Below, piece after piece: positions 1 through 7,891 of a DNA stretch of 42,361 nt. The translations under genes and the position numbers were made by a program. Source of the stretch: Paracoccaceae bacterium (GTDB taxonomy: Bacteria; Pseudomonadota; Alphaproteobacteria; Rhodobacterales; Rhodobacteraceae); the NCBI GenBank assembly GCA_947461435.1, contig CANHLE010000020.1, positions 1-42,361 of the forward strand, written 5' to 3'. The notes under the pieces are model-generated. The model did no database searches and had not been told where the DNA came from. It worked only from the letters and a program-made list of their open reading frames with translations. Within the stretch, counting starts at the first letter, position 1. Every line of letters starts with the position of its first letter.

Positions 1-777
1 AGCGGCCCGGTTCTGGCCAAAGCGGGCGATCTGGCCGCGATCCTGACCAACCTTGAACCCAATGATGTCTTGTTCATCGATGAAATTCATCGCCTTAGCC
101 CGGTGGTCGAGGAGGTTTTGTATCCCGCGATGGAAGATTTCGCGCTGGATTTGGTGATCGGCGAGGGGCCCGCCGCGCGCACGGTGCGCATCGACCTGCA
201 ACCTTTCACGCTTGTCGGGGCAACCACGCGTCTGGGCCTTCTGACAACGCCTTTGCGGGATCGCTTTGGCATTCCAACCCGGTTGCAATTTTACACCGAG
301 GATGAGTTGCACCAGATCGTGACGCGGGGCGCGCGTCTTTTGGGTGTGCAGGCCGAGCCGGAAGGATGCCGCGAGATTGCCAAGCGGGCGCGGGGCACGC
401 CGCGCATTGCGGGCCGTCTTCTGCGCCGGGTGGTGGATTTTGTGACGGTGGAAGGCAATGGGCACTTGACCCGCGCCATAGCCGACCATGCCTTGACGCG
501 TTTGGGGGTCGACAAACTCGGTCTTGATGGGGCGGACCGCAGATACATGCTTCTTTTGGCCGAAAACTACGCGGGGGGGCCGGTCGGCGTGGAAACCATC
601 GCCGCCGCCTTGTCGGAAAGCCGCGATGCGATCGAAGAGGTGATCGAACCCTTCTTGTTGCAGCAAGGGCTGATCTTGCGCACCCCGAGGGGCCGGATGC
701 TGGGTATGAAGGCGTGGCGGCATTTGGGGCTGGAAGCGCCGAAACCGCCGGGACAAAGCGATTTGTTCGAAGGTTGA
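1..777 (+). CDS. ruvB: Holliday junction branch-migration ATPase RuvB (5' truncated by window edge)
   Basis: RuvB is the AAA+ motor that drives branch migration of Holliday junctions with RuvA during recombination repair. The reading frame is open from base 1, so 258 C-terminal residues are visible; the Walker A loop lies upstream of the window. The visible part opens with [13 protein letters not shown], followed by Walker B FIDEIH (window residues 25-30), the sensor-1 stretch GATTR (73-77) and the arginine-finger region PLRDRF (84-89). It ends with the RuvB winged-helix domain, including [15 protein letters not shown]. Family length is about 335-345 residues, so roughly 80 are missing. The gene is followed by a 125-base gap and an unknown gene in the same direction. 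Identification is secure; only the start is unseen. Confidence 0.97.
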   Translation, partial: SGPVLAKAGDLAAILTNLEPNDVLFIDEIHRLSPVVEEVLYPAMEDFALDLVIGEGPAARTVRIDLQPFTLVGATTRLGLLTTPLRDRFGIPTRLQFYTEDELHQIVTRGARLLGVQAEPEGCREIAKRARGTPRIAGRLLRRVVDFVTVEGNGHLTRAIADHALTRLGVDKLGLDGADRRYMLLLAENYAGGPVGVETIAAALSESRDAIEEVIEPFLLQQGLILRTPRGRMLGMKAWRHLGLEAPKPPGQSDLFEG

Positions 778-902
778 CGCCGCGGTTGCCGGACTGGACC
801 TGGCCGCATTTTGTCGCGATTGCCCCAGAACTGGGCAGTCTGCACCGGGGTTGAGGGCGCGCCTTGGCCGGGATAAGTGCGTGATCAACCAAGGAGTGGG
901 AC

Positions 903-1541
903 ATGACGCCAGAAGCCGTGCAAGAGTTGTTCACCCGCAGCGATGGGTCTTACGGGTTTGCGCGCTGGGGGCGCCCCATTGTTCCCGTGGTTTTCGGCAT
1001 CGAAGGGCCAACCTTGGGCGTTGTCAAAGGTGCCATAGAAGCGGTGGTTGCGCTTGCCGGCCATCAAATGGCTGAAACGGACCCCGAACTTGGCGCCAAT
1101 CTGATGATGTTCTTTATCTCGGATTGGGATGAATTGCCCCGTGTTCCAAAGTTGGACCAATTGGTGCCGGGTCTTGTTCCCTTGTGCGCAAGGTTGCAGG
1201 CGGCAGAGGCCAACCAGTATCGCCAGTTTCGGTTTGATGCTGATGGGTCGGTCAAGGCGGTGTTTGTTTTCGTACGCATGGGCGGCGTTCTGGCCAACAT
1301 GCCGGCGCAGGATTTGGCGTTGAACGAGGCCGTCCAGATGATTGTCACCTGGTCTGATCGCGCGTTTTCCGCACGATCCGCCCTTGCGCGGGCGGGAGAG
1401 GTGGTCATCTTGCGGCCCGATATCGGTGAAGTGATCCGGGCCAGTTACGACCCTTTGATGCCCGCCGTGGCCAATGACAGCAGCCATTCGGTTCGCTTGG
1501 CCGCCCGCGTGGCGCTGCGCTTGGCCGCTCAACAGCAGTAG
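903..1541 (+). CDS. Conserved hypothetical protein, 212 aa
   Basis: I do not recognise a named family. The ATG at 903 is preceded by a strong ribosome binding site, AAGGAG at 890-895, and the 212-residue frame shows the codon bias of its neighbours, so this is a real gene. The protein has no signal peptide or obvious membrane segment. It contains hydrophobic beta-like stretches (IVPVVFGIEG, NLMMFFISDWDEL, VKAVFVFVRMG) and alanine-rich helices near the C terminus, which suggests a compact cytoplasmic alpha/beta fold. It sits between ruvB and a SpeD-like gene, all on the plus strand, but spacing (125 and about 56 bases) does not prove an operon. No function is proposed. Confidence 0.85.
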   Translation: MTPEAVQELFTRSDGSYGFARWGRPIVPVVFGIEGPTLGVVKGAIEAVVALAGHQMAETDPELGANLMMFFISDWDELPRVPKLDQLVPGLVPLCARLQAAEANQYRQFRFDADGSVKAVFVFVRMGGVLANMPAQDLALNEAVQMIVTWSDRAFSARSALARAGEVVILRPDIGEVIRASYDPLMPAVANDSSHSVRLAARVALRLAAQQQ

Positions 1542-1597
1542 ACTTTGCCATCAGGGGTTGTACGCTTCATCGGACATTATCCCAAAGGATGATTCTG

Positions 1598-2023
1598 ATG
1601 CTGCAAAGCCATGTTTCCGCGCCGCGAACCGAACAATTTGGTGTTCACGTGATGATAGACGGTTATTCCGCCTCGGGACCGTTGATGACGGACGAGCGCG
1701 CGCTGCGCCAATTGCTGGTGGATTTGCCGCAGGAAATGGGGATGCATCCCATCTGCGCGCCTGTGGTGGTGTCGGTGGGGCCAAACTGTCTGAAAGATCC
1801 GGGGGGGCTTTCGGGCTTCGTGATGATCGCGGAAAGTCATATCAGCTTTCACACCTTTCCGGGGCGCGGATTTGTAACCATTGACCTTTATACCTGCCAG
1901 AATGAACTGGATCGGCCTGCGGCGATTGACCGATTGAAACGGGCCTTTCATCTGGTTGATGCGGATGTCTATGTTCAAGAGCGCGGGTTGCGCTATCCGG
2001 CGGAAAACCTGATAGACGCCTGA
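1598..2023 (+). CDS. speD: S-adenosylmethionine decarboxylase-family pyruvoyl enzyme (SpeD-like)
   Basis: SpeD proenzymes cleave themselves at an internal serine to form a pyruvoyl group. They then usually decarboxylate S-adenosylmethionine to supply the aminopropyl donor for spermidine. The sequence contains the processing site AESHISFHTFP. With M1 at 1598, the cleaved serine is S80, the processing histidine H85 and the catalytic cysteine C100; this S, +5 H, +20 C spacing matches bacterial class 1B SpeD (S63/H68/C83 in the Thermotoga enzyme). An earlier in-frame ATG at 1589 overlaps the Shine-Dalgarno AAAGGA (1584-1589), whereas the ATG at 1598 lies 8 bases after it, so I prefer 1598 (141 aa). 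No spermidine synthase gene is nearby. Some SpeD homologues have become arginine or ornithine decarboxylases, so the substrate is not certain. Confidence 0.85.
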   Translation: MLQSHVSAPRTEQFGVHVMIDGYSASGPLMTDERALRQLLVDLPQEMGMHPICAPVVVSVGPNCLKDPGGLSGFVMIAESHISFHTFPGRGFVTIDLYTCQNELDRPAAIDRLKRAFHLVDADVYVQERGLRYPAENLIDA

Positions 2024-2091
2024 ACCCGGCACGGGACTTGCCTTCGCGCGCCGGGCGGTCATAGTACCGCCAACAGTGCCGGAGTTGCGAC

Positions 2092-2169
2092 ATGTCCTTG
2101 CGTTATACCCTTTTGGTTTCCCTTGTCTGGCTTTCGGCGTGCGGTGTGCCGTTTGTGCCTTTGGTTTGA
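2092..2169 (+). CDS. 25-residue putative lipoprotein, translationally coupled to ybgC
   Basis: A complete small frame encodes 25 residues: a basic start (MSLRY), a hydrophobic stretch and the lipobox LSAC with Cys17, followed by only eight residues (GVPFVPLV). GGAG at 2081-2084 lies 7 bases before the ATG, a good ribosome binding site. The stop TGA shares its last A with the ybgC start (TGATG at 2167-2171), so ribosomes finishing here can restart on ybgC. The likely product is a tiny envelope lipoprotein anchored near the Tol-Pal machinery, or a leader whose translation sets ybgC expression. The frame is below the size cut-off of most gene finders. Function is unknown; the gene call rests on the ribosome binding site, lipobox and coupling. 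Confidence 0.6.
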   Translation: MSLRYTLLVSLVWLSACGVPFVPLV

Positions 2170-2567
2170 TGGGCCACAGCTTTTCCCTGCGCGTCTATTA
2201 CGAAGACACCGACATGGCGGGAATTGTCTATTACGCCAATTATTTGAAGTTTATCGAGCGCGCCCGCAGCGAATGGGTGCGCACCTTGGGTTTAGATCAA
2301 GGCCGCCTGCGCGATGAGGGACTGGTTTTTGCGGTTCGGCGGGTTGTGGCAGATTACCTCAAACCTGCCCGCTTCGACGATATCTTGACGGTGGACACGC
2401 AGATGCTGGCCGCCACGTCGGCGCGCAGCGAACTGCGCCAAGAGGTGCGGCGGGACGACGATTTGTTATTCACCGCGCTCGTGACCTTGGTTTGTCTGGG
2501 TCCGGATGGGCGGCCCGCGCGTTTGCCTCAGGCCTTGCGTTTGATGCTGAATTCGGCCCCAGATTAG
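2169..2567 (+). CDS. ybgC: Tol-Pal system-associated acyl-CoA thioesterase YbgC
   Basis: YbgC is a hotdog-fold thioesterase that hydrolyses short-chain or phospholipid-pathway acyl-CoA/ACP esters and is almost always encoded beside tolQ. The 132-residue protein begins FSLRVYYEDTDMAG and continues IVYYANYLKFIERAR, the 4-hydroxybenzoyl-CoA thioesterase signature with the catalytic Asp in YYEDTD. Its length is normal. The frame stays open upstream to a GTG at 2076, but homology starts only at the ATG at 2169, which overlaps the stop of the 25-residue lipoprotein gene, so coupled initiation there is most likely. tolQ follows after 129 bases with its own promoter-like sequence. Confidence 0.93.
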   Translation: MGHSFSLRVYYEDTDMAGIVYYANYLKFIERARSEWVRTLGLDQGRLRDEGLVFAVRRVVADYLKPARFDDILTVDTQMLAATSARSELRQEVRRDDDLLFTALVTLVCLGPDGRPARLPQALRLMLNSAPD

Positions 2568-2619
2568 GTGTTTTTGGCCAAAAAACGCGTGGCGGGTTCC
2601 TGCCCATCGCGGCAATGTG

Positions 2620-2649
2620 TTGGCAAAGCCGCTTAAATCCTGATAGAAT
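2620..2649 (+). promoter_or_regulatory. Putative sigma70-type promoter for the tol genes
   Basis: TTGGCA at 2620-2625 (5 of 6 to TTGACA) is separated by 18 bases from TAGAAT at 2644-2649 (5 of 6 to TATAAT). It sits in the ybgC-tolQ gap about 48 bases before the tolQ start, so tolQRAB can be transcribed without ybgC. A 14-base palindrome TTTTTGGCCAAAAA (2571-2584) lies between the ybgC stop and this promoter. Prediction by inspection only. Confidence 0.55.
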
Positions 2650-2696
2650 CGCCTGTAATAGGTGGCCAAAGAGCCCCGATAACAAGAGCAGGCGTA

Positions 2697-3392
2697 ATGA
2701 ATACCGACACCCTCGCGGCAGCGCAGGAGATTGATTTCTCCATGCTTGCCCTTTTTGCGCGCGCAACGATCACCGTCAAACTGGTGATGATCATGCTGAT
2801 GATCATGTCCTTCTGGTCTTGGGCGATCATCATTCAAAAGCACATCATGTTCCGCGCATCGCGCGGCGAAGCAGGCGTGTTTGACCGGGCCTTTTGGTCA
2901 GGGGAGCCCCTTGATGAATTGTATGACCGCATCGGAGGCGAGCCGCAGGGCCCAAGTGAAAAGATCTTTGTGTCAGGCATGCTGGAATGGAAGCGCAGCC
3001 ATCGGCAGGATGGCGGTTTGATCGCCGGCGCGCAGGCGCGGATCGACCGGGCGATGGATGTTGCGATCTCGCGCGAATCCGAACGCTTGAACAAGGGCCT
3101 GTCGTTTCTGGCCACCACCGGATCGACCGCGCCTTTCATCGGCCTGTTCGGCACCATCTGGGGGATCAAACATTCGTTTGAACAGATCGCCATCAGCCAG
3201 AACACAAATCTTGCGGTCGTTGCCCCCGGCATTGCCGAGGCGCTGTTGGCCACGGGGATTGGGTTGATCGCGGCGATCCCGGCTGTGGTGTTTTACAACA
3301 AGTTGAATTCGGACAGCGAGCATATTCTGGGCGGCTATGAAAGCTTTGCCGATGAATTTGCCACCATCTTGTCACGCCAGCTGGACGCTTGA
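2697..3392 (+). CDS. tolQ: Tol-Pal system inner-membrane protein TolQ
   Basis: TolQ forms with TolR the proton-driven stator complex that energises TolA to constrict and stabilise the outer membrane at division. The 231-residue protein has a first membrane segment at about residues 25-48 (ITVKLVMIMLMIMSFWSWAIII), a long cytoplasmic loop and two C-terminal membrane segments. The loop contains the conserved TGSTAPFIGLFGTIWGI, the hallmark of the TolQ/ExbB/MotA family. tolR begins only 3 bases after its stop, and the order tolQ-tolR-tolA-tolB is classical, which favours TolQ over ExbB. Confidence 0.96.
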   Translation: MNTDTLAAAQEIDFSMLALFARATITVKLVMIMLMIMSFWSWAIIIQKHIMFRASRGEAGVFDRAFWSGEPLDELYDRIGGEPQGPSEKIFVSGMLEWKRSHRQDGGLIAGAQARIDRAMDVAISRESERLNKGLSFLATTGSTAPFIGLFGTIWGIKHSFEQIAISQNTNLAVVAPGIAEALLATGIGLIAAIPAVVFYNKLNSDSEHILGGYESFADEFATILSRQLDA

Positions 3393-3395
3393 TCC

Positions 3396-3866
3396 ATGGG
3401 CGCGGGGGTCATGAAGAAACCGGGTGGGGGCGGGCGCCGGCGCCGGCATCGCGGATCATCTGCAGCGATGAGTGAAATCAACGTCACCCCTTTTGTGGAT
3501 GTGATGTTGGTTCTTTTGATCATCTTCATGGTCGCAGCGCCGCTTTTGACCGTGGGCGTTCCGGTGGAATTGCCCGATACCGCCGCTGCCGCCATGCCGA
3601 CCGAAGAAGAAGAACCCCTGACCATTACTCTGACGGCGGATGGGCTTTTGCTGATCATGAACACCGAGGTGTCAGAAGCAGAGTTTATTCCAAAGCTGAC
3701 GGCGATCGCTTCCGAGCGGACATCGAACAAAGTGTTTTTGCGGGCCGATGGGGCCATCCCCTATGAAAAGGTGGCGCAAGTCATGGGTGCGCTGAATGCA
3801 GGCGGGTTCAACAGCATTGGCCTTGTGACCGATGCGGATGGACCCACCTTTGGAGGCGGGAATTAA
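3396..3866 (+). CDS. tolR: Tol-Pal system protein TolR
   Basis: TolR is the single-pass partner of TolQ in the proton channel. The 156-residue protein has a basic, glycine-rich cytoplasmic tail (GGGGRRRRHRG). Next comes the signature MSEINVTPFVDVMLVLLIIF at residues 25-44, in which the aspartate of PFVDVMLVL is the proton-carrying residue in ExbD/TolR. A periplasmic domain follows. An alternative start at 3411 (MKKPGG) is possible; I keep the ATG at 3396, 3 bases after tolQ. The C terminus is short and glycine-rich (TFGGGN), and tolA starts 3 bases after the stop. Confidence 0.95.
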   Translation: MGAGVMKKPGGGGRRRRHRGSSAAMSEINVTPFVDVMLVLLIIFMVAAPLLTVGVPVELPDTAAAAMPTEEEEPLTITLTADGLLLIMNTEVSEAEFIPKLTAIASERTSNKVFLRADGAIPYEKVAQVMGALNAGGFNSIGLVTDADGPTFGGGN

Positions 3867-3869
3867 CGG

Positions 3870-4982
3870 GTGGACTGGAACCGGGGCACCATTGGCTCGG
3901 CCCTGCTGCATGGGGGCTTTATCGTCTGGGTGATCCTGGGCGATTGGCTTTTTGCGCCTGCCGATGCGCCCGAAATCCCGGTGGCTGAGGTCTCGCTTGT
4001 CTCGTCAGCCGAATTTGACAAGATGTCGGCGCAGGCCGCCGCTGCCGCGCAGGCAGCTGTAACGCCCCCCGCCGCCGCCAGCGAGCCGCCCCCGCAGCGC
4101 CCCGCCCCCGCCGCAGAAGCGACACCCGAAGTCTTGCCCGAAGCGGAAATCGCACAGCCCGATCTTGCGCCCGTGCCCGATGCGCCCTTGGCCGATGTCG
4201 CGCAGCCCATTCCCGTTCCCAGCACCGATATCCCCCCGGCGCCGCGCCAGATTGACCGGGTGGCCGATACGCCGGTGAACGATGTCAATGACACGCCTGT
4301 GTTGGCCGATACCGTGACCCCAGAGGTAACCGATCAGCCTGCCGAAAACGTGGTGGAGACCCCGCCCGAACCGGCCGCCAGCCCGCAAGAGGCCGCGACG
4401 CAGATCGTCACCGAAGCGGTGGAGACCTCTGCGGATGCGCCGCAGCTTGCGCCGACCGCCTCGCGCAGACCCCAAGGACGCCCCAAACCCAAGGTGGCCG
4501 AGCCGCCGCCCGACGAGGTTGCGGCGCAAACACCCCCTGATCCAGCCGCCGAACCCACAGATACCACGGCGGTGGACGATGCCGTCGCGGCCGCCTTGGC
4601 CGAGGCGACGGCCGATCCGGCAGAACAACCCAGTGCGGATACCGGCGCATCTTCGGGCCCGCCGATGAGCGCGGGCGAGCAAGATGCCCTTCGGGTCGCG
4701 ATCAAGAAGTGTTGGAACCTTGGCGCCCTGTCGTCCGAGGCGATGCGTACAACCGTCACGATTTATGTGGCCTTGGGTCAGGACGGCACGCCCGATCTTG
4801 GGTCGTTGTCCCTGATCGGATCCGAAGGGGGAAGCGCCGAGTCGGCCAACAAGATGTTCGAAGTGGCCCGCCGGGCGATTGCGCGCTGTGGAAAGTCAGG
4901 CTTTCCCTTGCCCCCAGAAAAATACGAGACTTGGAAAGAACTGGAACTGGTCTTTGACCCCGATGGCATGAGGTTGCGGTGA
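3870..4982 (+). CDS. tolA: Cell envelope integrity protein TolA, Pro/Ala-rich form
   Basis: TolA links the TolQR motor in the inner membrane to Pal and TolB across the periplasm. The start is GTG at 3870. The 370-residue protein has an N-terminal membrane anchor (about residues 8-28, [19 protein letters not shown]). About 230 residues of Pro/Ala/Glu-rich linker follow, and then a C-terminal TolA/TonB-like domain (about 270-370) with a cysteine pair, in IKKCWNLG and IARCGKSG. The enteric protein uses a lysine/alanine-rich helix where this one has proline-rich sequence, so the spacer is more likely an extended rod than a coiled helix. The stop overlaps a GTG at 4979, but tolB probably starts later. 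Confidence 0.93.
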   Translation: MDWNRGTIGSALLHGGFIVWVILGDWLFAPADAPEIPVAEVSLVSSAEFDKMSAQAAAAAQAAVTPPAAASEPPPQRPAPAAEATPEVLPEAEIAQPDLAPVPDAPLADVAQPIPVPSTDIPPAPRQIDRVADTPVNDVNDTPVLADTVTPEVTDQPAENVVETPPEPAASPQEAATQIVTEAVETSADAPQLAPTASRRPQGRPKPKVAEPPPDEVAAQTPPDPAAEPTDTTAVDDAVAAALAEATADPAEQPSADTGASSGPPMSAGEQDALRVAIKKCWNLGALSSEAMRTTVTIYVALGQDGTPDLGSLSLIGSEGGSAESANKMFEVARRAIARCGKSGFPLPPEKYETWKELELVFDPDGMRLR

Positions 4983-5107
4983 CGATGCCCCCCTTTGCCC
5001 ATCTCCATTCGATTTTCCGCCGAAGAGGGAAGTCCTTGCAGGATTCCCATCGAAACGCCGCGCGAGATCGCGCATGTACGAAACAAGAAAAAGAAACGAG
5101 GACGCCC

Positions 5108-6430
5108 ATGCGCCTGATAGATTCCTTTGCACGTGCCATAATTCTGGCCCTGACCTTGATATTGCCCACCACGCTGAACGCGGCGCCTTTACGGATTGTC
5201 ATTGACAGCGGCGTGATCGAACCGATGCCGTTTGCTGCGCCAACCTTTGTCGACGAAGGCGGGGCCGGGGAATTTGCCGCGCGCATCACCCAAGTGGTCG
5301 CCGCTGATTTGTCAGGAACAGGGCTTTTCAGGGAAATTGGCGCAGATGCCTTCATCAGCCAGGTTTCCTCTTTCGGCGCGCCGATTTCCTATAATGATTG
5401 GCAAGCGATCAATGCACAGGCCCTTGTGACCGGGGCGGTCACGGCCAGCGGCGATCAGATTGTCGTCAAGTTCCGGGTTTATGATGTCTTCTCGGGGGCA
5501 GAACTGGGCGAGGGAATTCAGTTTGCAGGCTCGACCGGATCTTGGCGGCGCATGGCCCACAAGGTTGCGGATGCCGTATACAGCCGCATCACAGGCGAGG
5601 GCGGATATTTTGACAGCCGCGTGGTCTATGTCGCCGAAAGCGGGCCCAAGAATGCCCGGCTAAAGCAATTGGCGGTGATGGATTACGACGGCGCGAATAT
5701 TCAATATCTGACAGATAATTCGGCCCTTGTCCTGGCCCCGCGCTTTTCGCCAACGGGCGATCGGATCTTGTTTACCTCCTATGCCACCGGATTTCCGCAG
5801 ATCTACCTGATGAGTGCCGCTGATCTGTCTACCCGCGCGCTGGAACAGCAAGATGGCACCATGACCTTCGCCCCCCGTTTTTCGCCCGACGGTCAAAGCG
5901 TGGTCTTTTCGTTGGAGCGGGGCGGAAATACCGACATTTATCGTTTGGACATCGGGTCATCGGCGCTCAGCCAGTTGACCAATTCTCCGGCGATTGAAAC
6001 CGCCCCCAGCTATAGTCCGGATGGCAGCCAGATCGTCTTTGAAAGCGATCGGTCGGGCACGCAGCAGATTTATGTGATGAGCGCGGGCGGCGGCGAACCG
6101 GTGCGCATTTCAAACGGAAAAGGCCGCTATGGCACCCCCGTATGGAGCCCGCGCGGCGACATGATTGCCTTCACCAAGCAAAACGAAGGCCGCTTCCACA
6201 TTGGCGTGATGCTGGTGGATGGCGGTGAAGAGCGGCTGCTGACGTCGTCGTTTCTGGACGAAGGACCAACTTGGGCCCCGAACGGCCGCGTCATCATGTT
6301 CACCCGCCAAGGGGCGGGCGAGGGGGGCGAGGCTGCCTTGTTCAGCGTCGATATTTCCGGGCGCAATCTGCGCCAGATCACAACGGATGGCGCAGCATCT
6401 GACCCGGCATGGTCGCCCTTGCTTCCGTAA
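5108..6430 (+). CDS. tolB: Tol-Pal system periplasmic beta-propeller protein TolB
   Basis: TolB is the periplasmic beta-propeller that binds Pal and is released by TolA. I start at the ATG at 5108 because it follows GAGG (5098-5101) by 6 bases and begins a clear signal peptide ([10 protein letters not shown], a hydrophobic core, then LNA before APLRI). The frame is open back to 4979, but those 43 residues are charged and non-homologous. The mature protein has an N-terminal alpha/beta domain ([16 protein letters not shown]) and repeated WD40-like blades with [39 protein letters not shown] and [13 protein letters not shown]. Length is 440 residues, as expected. Confidence 0.96.
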   Translation: MRLIDSFARAIILALTLILPTTLNAAPLRIVIDSGVIEPMPFAAPTFVDEGGAGEFAARITQVVAADLSGTGLFREIGADAFISQVSSFGAPISYNDWQAINAQALVTGAVTASGDQIVVKFRVYDVFSGAELGEGIQFAGSTGSWRRMAHKVADAVYSRITGEGGYFDSRVVYVAESGPKNARLKQLAVMDYDGANIQYLTDNSALVLAPRFSPTGDRILFTSYATGFPQIYLMSAADLSTRALEQQDGTMTFAPRFSPDGQSVVFSLERGGNTDIYRLDIGSSALSQLTNSPAIETAPSYSPDGSQIVFESDRSGTQQIYVMSAGGGEPVRISNGKGRYGTPVWSPRGDMIAFTKQNEGRFHIGVMLVDGGEERLLTSSFLDEGPTWAPNGRVIMFTRQGAGEGGEAALFSVDISGRNLRQITTDGAASDPAWSPLLP

Positions 6431-6451
6431 CAATTCGTGCCTTGCGGTGGA

Positions 6452-6480
6452 TTCACATTGCAAGGCTTCAATGCTATAAG
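6452..6480 (+). promoter_or_regulatory. Putative sigma70-type promoter for pal
   Basis: TTCACA at 6452-6457 (5 of 6 to TTGACA), a 17-base spacer, and TATAAG at 6475-6480 (5 of 6 to TATAAT) lie in the 94-base tolB-pal gap. The pal start at 6525 has AAGGA at 6511-6515, 9 bases upstream. Separate transcription of the abundant lipoprotein Pal from the rest of the operon would make sense. Prediction by inspection only. Confidence 0.6.
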
Positions 6481-6524
6481 GGCGCAAACAGCCCAATCCC
6501 ATAAGATAAGAAGGACCAACAGGC

Positions 6525-7049
6525 ATGAGCATTCTAACCAAAGCCCTGATCTTGATCGCAGCGCTGGGCCTTGCGGCCTGCAATAACCCCGACCGCAACG
6601 GCGATGCTGCGAACGGGGATGGCAGCCCCATGAACGGCACAGGAATCAACTCGTCCGCCTTGGGCGATCCAAATGACCCCAATTCCATTGCCTATTTCAA
6701 TCAGACGATCGGGGACCGGGTGTTGTTTGCCGTCGATACCTCAACGCTGACACCCGAAGGGCGCGCAGTCTTGCAAGGGCAGGCGCAATGGTTGCTGTCT
6801 CATCCGGGCTATGCCGCGATCATCGAGGGCCACGCCGATGAGCAGGGCACGCGCGAATACAACCTTGCCCTTGGCGCGCGCCGGGCAAGCGCGGCACAAG
6901 ATTTCCTGATTTCCCAAGGTGTTCCAGCAGGTCTTCTGCGCACGGTCTCTTATGGAAAGGAACGCCCCTTGGCTGTCTGTTCGGATGAAGCCTGCTACTC
7001 TCAGAACCGCCGCGCGGTCACCGTGCTGCAAGCAGGCGCAGGGGCCTGA
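6525..7049 (+). CDS. pal: Peptidoglycan-associated lipoprotein Pal
   Basis: Pal anchors the outer membrane to peptidoglycan and is the outer partner of the Tol system. The 174-residue precursor has a lipoprotein signal peptide ending in the lipobox LAAC (Cys19), then a flexible Asn/Gly/Asp-rich linker and an OmpA-like peptidoglycan-binding domain. That domain carries the expected IIEGHADEQGTREYNLALGARRA (broken here: IIEGHADEQGT, REYNLALGARRA) and KERPLAVCSDEACYSQNRR, with a cysteine pair. The gene has its own promoter-like sequence, and cpoB follows 5 bases after the stop. Confidence 0.97.
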   Translation: MSILTKALILIAALGLAACNNPDRNGDAANGDGSPMNGTGINSSALGDPNDPNSIAYFNQTIGDRVLFAVDTSTLTPEGRAVLQGQAQWLLSHPGYAAIIEGHADEQGTREYNLALGARRASAAQDFLISQGVPAGLLRTVSYGKERPLAVCSDEACYSQNRRAVTVLQAGAGA

Positions 7050-7054
7050 TTGAG

Positions 7055-7891
7055 ATGCTGCGCTCCTTTGTGTTGTCAGTACTCTTGTGCGCGCTGCCCT
7101 TTGGGGTGGCCGCCCAAGACCGTGCCCAGACCTTGGCCGACATCAAGGCGGAGTTGACCGTCTTGATGGCAGAATTCAATGCGTTGAAGTTGGAATTGGT
7201 CAGTTCAGGCGCGGCCGCAACAGGAGTGGCAGGGGGTGACGCCTTGCAGCGACTTGATTCTATCGAAGCAGAACTGGTGCGTCTGACGGCCAAGACCGAA
7301 GAGGTTGAGTTGAAGGTGAACCGGTTGGTCACGGACGGCACCAACCAAATCGGGGATATCGAATTTCGTCTGTGCGAACAGACCGACGGCTGCGATATCG
7401 CAAATTTGCCCGAAATTGCAGTTCTGGGGGGCGGCAGCGCGCCGCCCGCTGCCGCGGATCCCACGCCAACGGCCCCCACGTCGGGGGACACAGGGGGCGC
7501 GGAACTGGCGCTGAGCGAGCAAGCAGATTTTGACCGGGCCAAGGAGGTGCTCGCTTCTGGTGACTTTCGCGGCGCCGCTGACCTCTTTGCGACCTATGCC
7601 CAATCCTACCCGGGTGGCCCGCTGATCCAAGAGGCACAGGTTTTGCGCGGCGATTCTTTGGCGCAAGCCGGGGATACATCGGGTGCGGCCAGATCGTATC
7701 TTGAGGCATTTTCGGGCAAACCCGACGGCAGTTTTGCGCCCGAGGCCCTGATGAAGCTGGGTCTTGCGCTGGGCGATTTGGGCCAGGTGAATGAGGCATG
7801 CATGACCTTGAAAGAGGTCGGCAATCGCTTCCCCGGGTCTGCCGCCTCCAGCGAGGCGGCGGGCGCCCTGCCGGGGTTGCAGTGCCCCTGA
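7055..7891 (+). CDS. cpoB: Cell division coordinator CpoB / Tol-Pal system protein YbgF
   Basis: CpoB (YbgF) is a periplasmic protein that couples peptidoglycan synthesis with Tol-driven outer-membrane constriction. The 278-residue precursor has a signal peptide (MLRSFVLSVLLCALPFGVAA, then QD). A coiled-coil region follows (about 22-110, heptad-rich TLADIKAEL, ALQRLDSIEAELVRL), then a low-complexity Ala/Pro/Thr linker and tetratricopeptide-type repeats from about residue 150, including FDRAKEVLASGDFRGAADLF. A cysteine pair (LCEQTDGCD) closes the coiled-coil segment, and two more cysteines sit in the C-terminal repeats. It follows pal directly and overlaps the likely tilS start. Confidence 0.9.
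   Translation: MLRSFVLSVLLCALPFGVAAQDRAQTLADIKAELTVLMAEFNALKLELVSSGAAATGVAGGDALQRLDSIEAELVRLTAKTEEVELKVNRLVTDGTNQIGDIEFRLCEQTDGCDIANLPEIAVLGGGSAPPAAADPTPTAPTSGDTGGAELALSEQADFDRAKEVLASGDFRGAADLFATYAQSYPGGPLIQEAQVLRGDSLAQAGDTSGAARSYLEAFSGKPDGSFAPEALMKLGLALGDLGQVNEACMTLKEVGNRFPGSAASSEAAGALPGLQCP

Noticed and set aside
4979-5107. N-terminal extension of tolB to the GTG at 4979
   Set aside because: The extra 43 residues are charged and lack homology; the signal peptide and ribosome binding site support ATG 5108.
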